From NCBI RefSeq assembly GCF_039541955.1, contig NZ_BAABHF010000049.1:62001-126000 (forward strand): a stretch of DNA of 64,000 nucleotides. The letters run 5' to 3'. The stretch's first letter is position 1. Each line of letters starts with the position of its first letter. The notes below the pieces were generated by a model. That model was not told where the DNA came from. It did not search any database and saw only the letters and a list, made by a program, of their open reading frames with translations. Source of the stretch: Actinoallomurus oryzae. GTDB taxonomy: Bacteria > Actinomycetota > Actinomycetes > Streptosporangiales > Streptosporangiaceae. Below are positions 62,095 through 64,000 of this stretch, in pieces. The position numbers and the translations under genes are program-made.

Positions 62095-63519
62095 GTGGGA
62101 AGTCAGATCGGTGTCACCGGCCTCGCCGTCATGGGACAGAACCTCGCGCGCAACATCGCGCGCCACGGATTCCCGGTGGCCGTGCACAACCGCAGTGAGA
62201 GCCGGACGAAACAGCTGATCGAGCGCTATGGGAACGAAGGCGACTTCACGCCGGCGACCTCGCTGGAGGACTTCGTGTCCTCGCTCGACCGGCCGCGCCG
62301 GATCGTGATCATGGTGAAGGCGGGCGGGCCCGTCGACGCGGTGATCGACGAGCTGGTGCCCCTGCTCGACAGGGGCGACATTCTGATCGACGGCGGCAAC
62401 TCTCACTTCGAGGACACGCGGCGGCGTGAGAAGGCGCTGGCCGAGCGCGGCCTGCACTTCCTCGGCACCGGCGTCTCCGGCGGTGAGGAGGGCGCGCTGA
62501 ACGGCCCGAGCATCATGCCCGGCGGCCCCGACGACGCGTACGCCCCGGTCGCGGAGATCCTCACCACGATCGCGGCGCAGGTGGACGGCACGCCGTGCGC
62601 CGCCCACATCGGTCCCGATGGCGCGGGCCACTACGTCAAGATGGCGCACAACGGCATCGAGTACGCCGACATGCAGCTCATCGCCGAGGCGTACGACCTG
62701 CTCACGAGCGCGGCCGGGATGTCCGCGCCCGAGATCGGGCAGACGTTCGCGCAGTGGAACGAGGGCGACCTGGAGTCGTTCCTCATCGAGACGACCGCCA
62801 CGGTGCTCGGGCACACCGACGCCACGACGGGCCGCCCGCTCGTCGACGTGATCCTCGACGAGGCCGAGCAGAAGGGCACCGGCCGCTGGACCGCCCAGTC
62901 GGCGCTGGAGCTCGGCGTGCCGGTCACCGCGATCACCGAAGCCGTGTACGCCCGCGCGCTGTCGGCCCGCAAGGAGCAGCGCACACGCGCCGCCGGCGTC
63001 CTGCCCGGCCCGTCCGGCGGCTCGACCCCGGACGGCTTCGTGGACGCCGTGCGCGACGCGCTGTACGCCTCCAAGGTGGTCGCGTACGCCCAGGGCTTCG
63101 AGCAGATGCGCGCGGCCTCCGACGAGTACGACTGGAACATCGACCCCGGCACGCTCGCCACCATCTGGCGCGGCGGCTGCATCATCCGGGCGCGCTTCCT
63201 CGACCGCATCAAGGAGGCGTACGAACGCAGCCCGGAGCTGCCCAACCTCCTGCTCGACGACTACTTCCGCGACGCGGTCGCGGGCGCACAGGACGCCTGG
63301 CGCAAGGTCGTGCGCACCGCGGCCGACCTCGGCGTCCCGACACCGGCCTTCTCGGCGTCGCTGGCCTACTACGACGGCTTCCGCCGCGAACGCGGGCCCG
63401 CGTCGCTGATCCAGGGCCTGCGCGACTTCTTCGGCGCCCACACCTACCGCCGCGTCGACCGCGACGGCGTCTTCCACACGCTGTGGTCGGAGGACGGGCG
63501 CGAGATCTCCGCCGACTGA
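62095..63519 (+). CDS. gnd: 6-phosphogluconate dehydrogenase, decarboxylating
   Basis: 474 residues, the long dimeric form. NADP-binding IGVTGLAVMGQNLARNIARHGF, DGGNSHFEDTRRREKAL, GTGVSGGEEGALNGPSIMPGG (substrate loop) and GAGHYVKMAHNGIEYADMQLIAEAY with the catalytic Lys and Glu; the C-terminal domain has IWRGGCIIRARFL. It makes ribulose 5-phosphate and NADPH in the pentose phosphate pathway. GTG at 62095 follows GGGGTG. Confidence 0.94.
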   Translation: MGSQIGVTGLAVMGQNLARNIARHGFPVAVHNRSESRTKQLIERYGNEGDFTPATSLEDFVSSLDRPRRIVIMVKAGGPVDAVIDELVPLLDRGDILIDGGNSHFEDTRRREKALAERGLHFLGTGVSGGEEGALNGPSIMPGGPDDAYAPVAEILTTIAAQVDGTPCAAHIGPDGAGHYVKMAHNGIEYADMQLIAEAYDLLTSAAGMSAPEIGQTFAQWNEGDLESFLIETTATVLGHTDATTGRPLVDVILDEAEQKGTGRWTAQSALELGVPVTAITEAVYARALSARKEQRTRAAGVLPGPSGGSTPDGFVDAVRDALYASKVVAYAQGFEQMRAASDEYDWNIDPGTLATIWRGGCIIRARFLDRIKEAYERSPELPNLLLDDYFRDAVAGAQDAWRKVVRTAADLGVPTPAFSASLAYYDGFRRERGPASLIQGLRDFFGAHTYRRVDRDGVFHTLWSEDGREISAD

Positions 63520-63528
63520 CGAGGCGTC

Positions 63529-63563
63529 CCCTGGCCGCGCGCCCGCCCGGCGCACGGCCAGGG
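63529..63563. terminator. Terminator hairpin between gnd and marR
   Basis: Perfect 9-bp arms CCCTGGCCG and CGGCCAGGG with a GC-rich 17-base loop, nine bases past the gnd stop; marR converges from the other side. Confidence 0.65.
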
Positions 63564-63689
63564 TCGCTCCGGCGAATCGCGCTCGGCGGCGGGTCCTACC
63601 GGGGGGATGTCGCCACGGTGACAGCCGACCAGACCTCCGAGCGTCTGATCACGGCGCGCGACCGGCCTCCGGCGTTTTCCTGACGTGCC

Positions 63690-64000
63690 CTAACCGATGG
63701 AAGTATCACCCAGCGACTCAAGGAGGCCGCGGAGCAGGCCGGCCAGCCGATCCCGTTCCTCTGAGGTCAGCGCGGCGAGCAGGCGCGCCTCGTTCGCCAC
63801 GTGCGGCCCGACCATCTCGTCGACCATCGTCCGGCCCTGATCGGTCAGGCGGACGCGTACGGAGCGCCGGTCCTCCTCGTCGTGCACGCGCTCGACGAGC
63901 CCCCGGGCCGCCAGCCGGTCGATCCGGTTGGTGATCGCACCGGAAGTCACCATGGCGGCCCGGTTGAGGGCCCCCGCCGTCAGCTCGTACGGTGGCCCGG
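63690..64000 (-). CDS. MarR-family transcriptional regulator, C-terminal part
   Basis: The frame is open to the window end, so the N-terminus is missing; about 103 residues are visible. The winged helix reads YELTAGALNRAAMVTSGAIT, NRIDRLAARGLVERVHDEED, RRSVRVRLTDQGRTMVDEM, followed by the C-terminal dimerisation helix (LTSEERDRLAGLLRGLLESL). MarR proteins usually repress efflux or stress genes and respond to phenolic ligands. It converges on gnd. Confidence 0.85.
   Translation of the reverse strand, partial: GPPYELTAGALNRAAMVTSGAITNRIDRLAARGLVERVHDEEDRRSVRVRLTDQGRTMVDEMVGPHVANEARLLAALTSEERDRLAGLLRGLLESLGDTSIG

Overview
The window is very GC-rich DNA (visibly about 70% G+C) with actinobacterial gene content: LigC-type ligase and stand-alone LigD-type polymerase, HemQ/HemY haem genes, a DUF3000 gene next to ribonuclease D, FprA, paired sortases, DUF1707 and DUF4349 proteins. 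The order hemG-hemQ, hemE, DUF3000, rnd, thiolase, FadJ-like, dxs, aconitase is that of the chromosomal core of Streptomyces-like actinomycetes. I infer a filamentous actinomycete chromosome, perhaps Thermomonosporaceae or Streptosporangiales; the genus is not decidable by eye. No rRNA, tRNA, CRISPR array, insertion sequence or replication origin was seen.

Layout. 1-3.7 kb: end of a phosphodiester-glycosidase-domain protein, a carboxylate/sialate-type MFS carrier, a FadR-type GntR regulator and an aldo/keto reductase behind a perfect inverted repeat. 3.7-10.9 kb: accessory catabolic cluster. An MHS-family carrier diverges from an IclR regulator that leads a tightly overlapping operon (class III CoA-transferase, atypical crotonase, two-subunit GctAB/IpdAB-like enzyme, acyl-CoA ligase), probably for degrading an organic acid through CoA thioesters. 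11-15.5 kb: short TetR gene, glgX, a small membrane protein, and a MerR regulator divergent from a methyltransferase. 15.6-21.5 kb: LigC and LigD-polymerase genes bracket a stretch with several gene remnants (RibD-like, HNH, permease-prefix, methyltransferase) and two intact genes (secreted phosphodiester glycosidase, MTA/SAH-type nucleosidase).

21.5-30 kb: core metabolism: msrB, haem synthesis (hemE, hemG/hemY, hemQ, i.e. the coproporphyrin-dependent branch), a DUF4349 lipoprotein, DUF3000, rnd, GNAT. 30-37.4 kb: polysaccharide deacetylase, FTR1 iron permease under an iron box, and a divergent acyl-CoA ligase versus thiolase plus FadJ-like beta-oxidation pair. 37.4-44 kb: unknown protein, two class-F-like sortases with a candidate surface substrate, FprA, amino-acid permease. 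44-51.6 kb: dxs and idi (divergent; isoprenoid precursors), mug, acnA, and an autoregulated padR with a DUF1707 gene.

51.7-57 kb: xylose-type ABC operon xylF-G-H, ROK regulator and NUDIX. 57-64 kb: secreted lipase, transmembrane Ser/Thr kinase, two overlapping nucleotidyltransferases, gnd and a partial marR.

The most interesting signals are regulatory: four TAGAAC boxes in two pairs exactly 20 bp apart at the IclR locus, and a GTTAC-N6-GTAAC palindrome shared by the beta-oxidation promoter and the lipase promoter 24.6 kb away, suggesting one lipid regulon. The degenerate crotonase inside the CoA cluster, the compact sortase trio and the nucleotidyltransferase pair are the best candidates for new biochemistry. 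Several start sites were moved from the longest possible start to positions supported by ribosome-binding sites or family starts.
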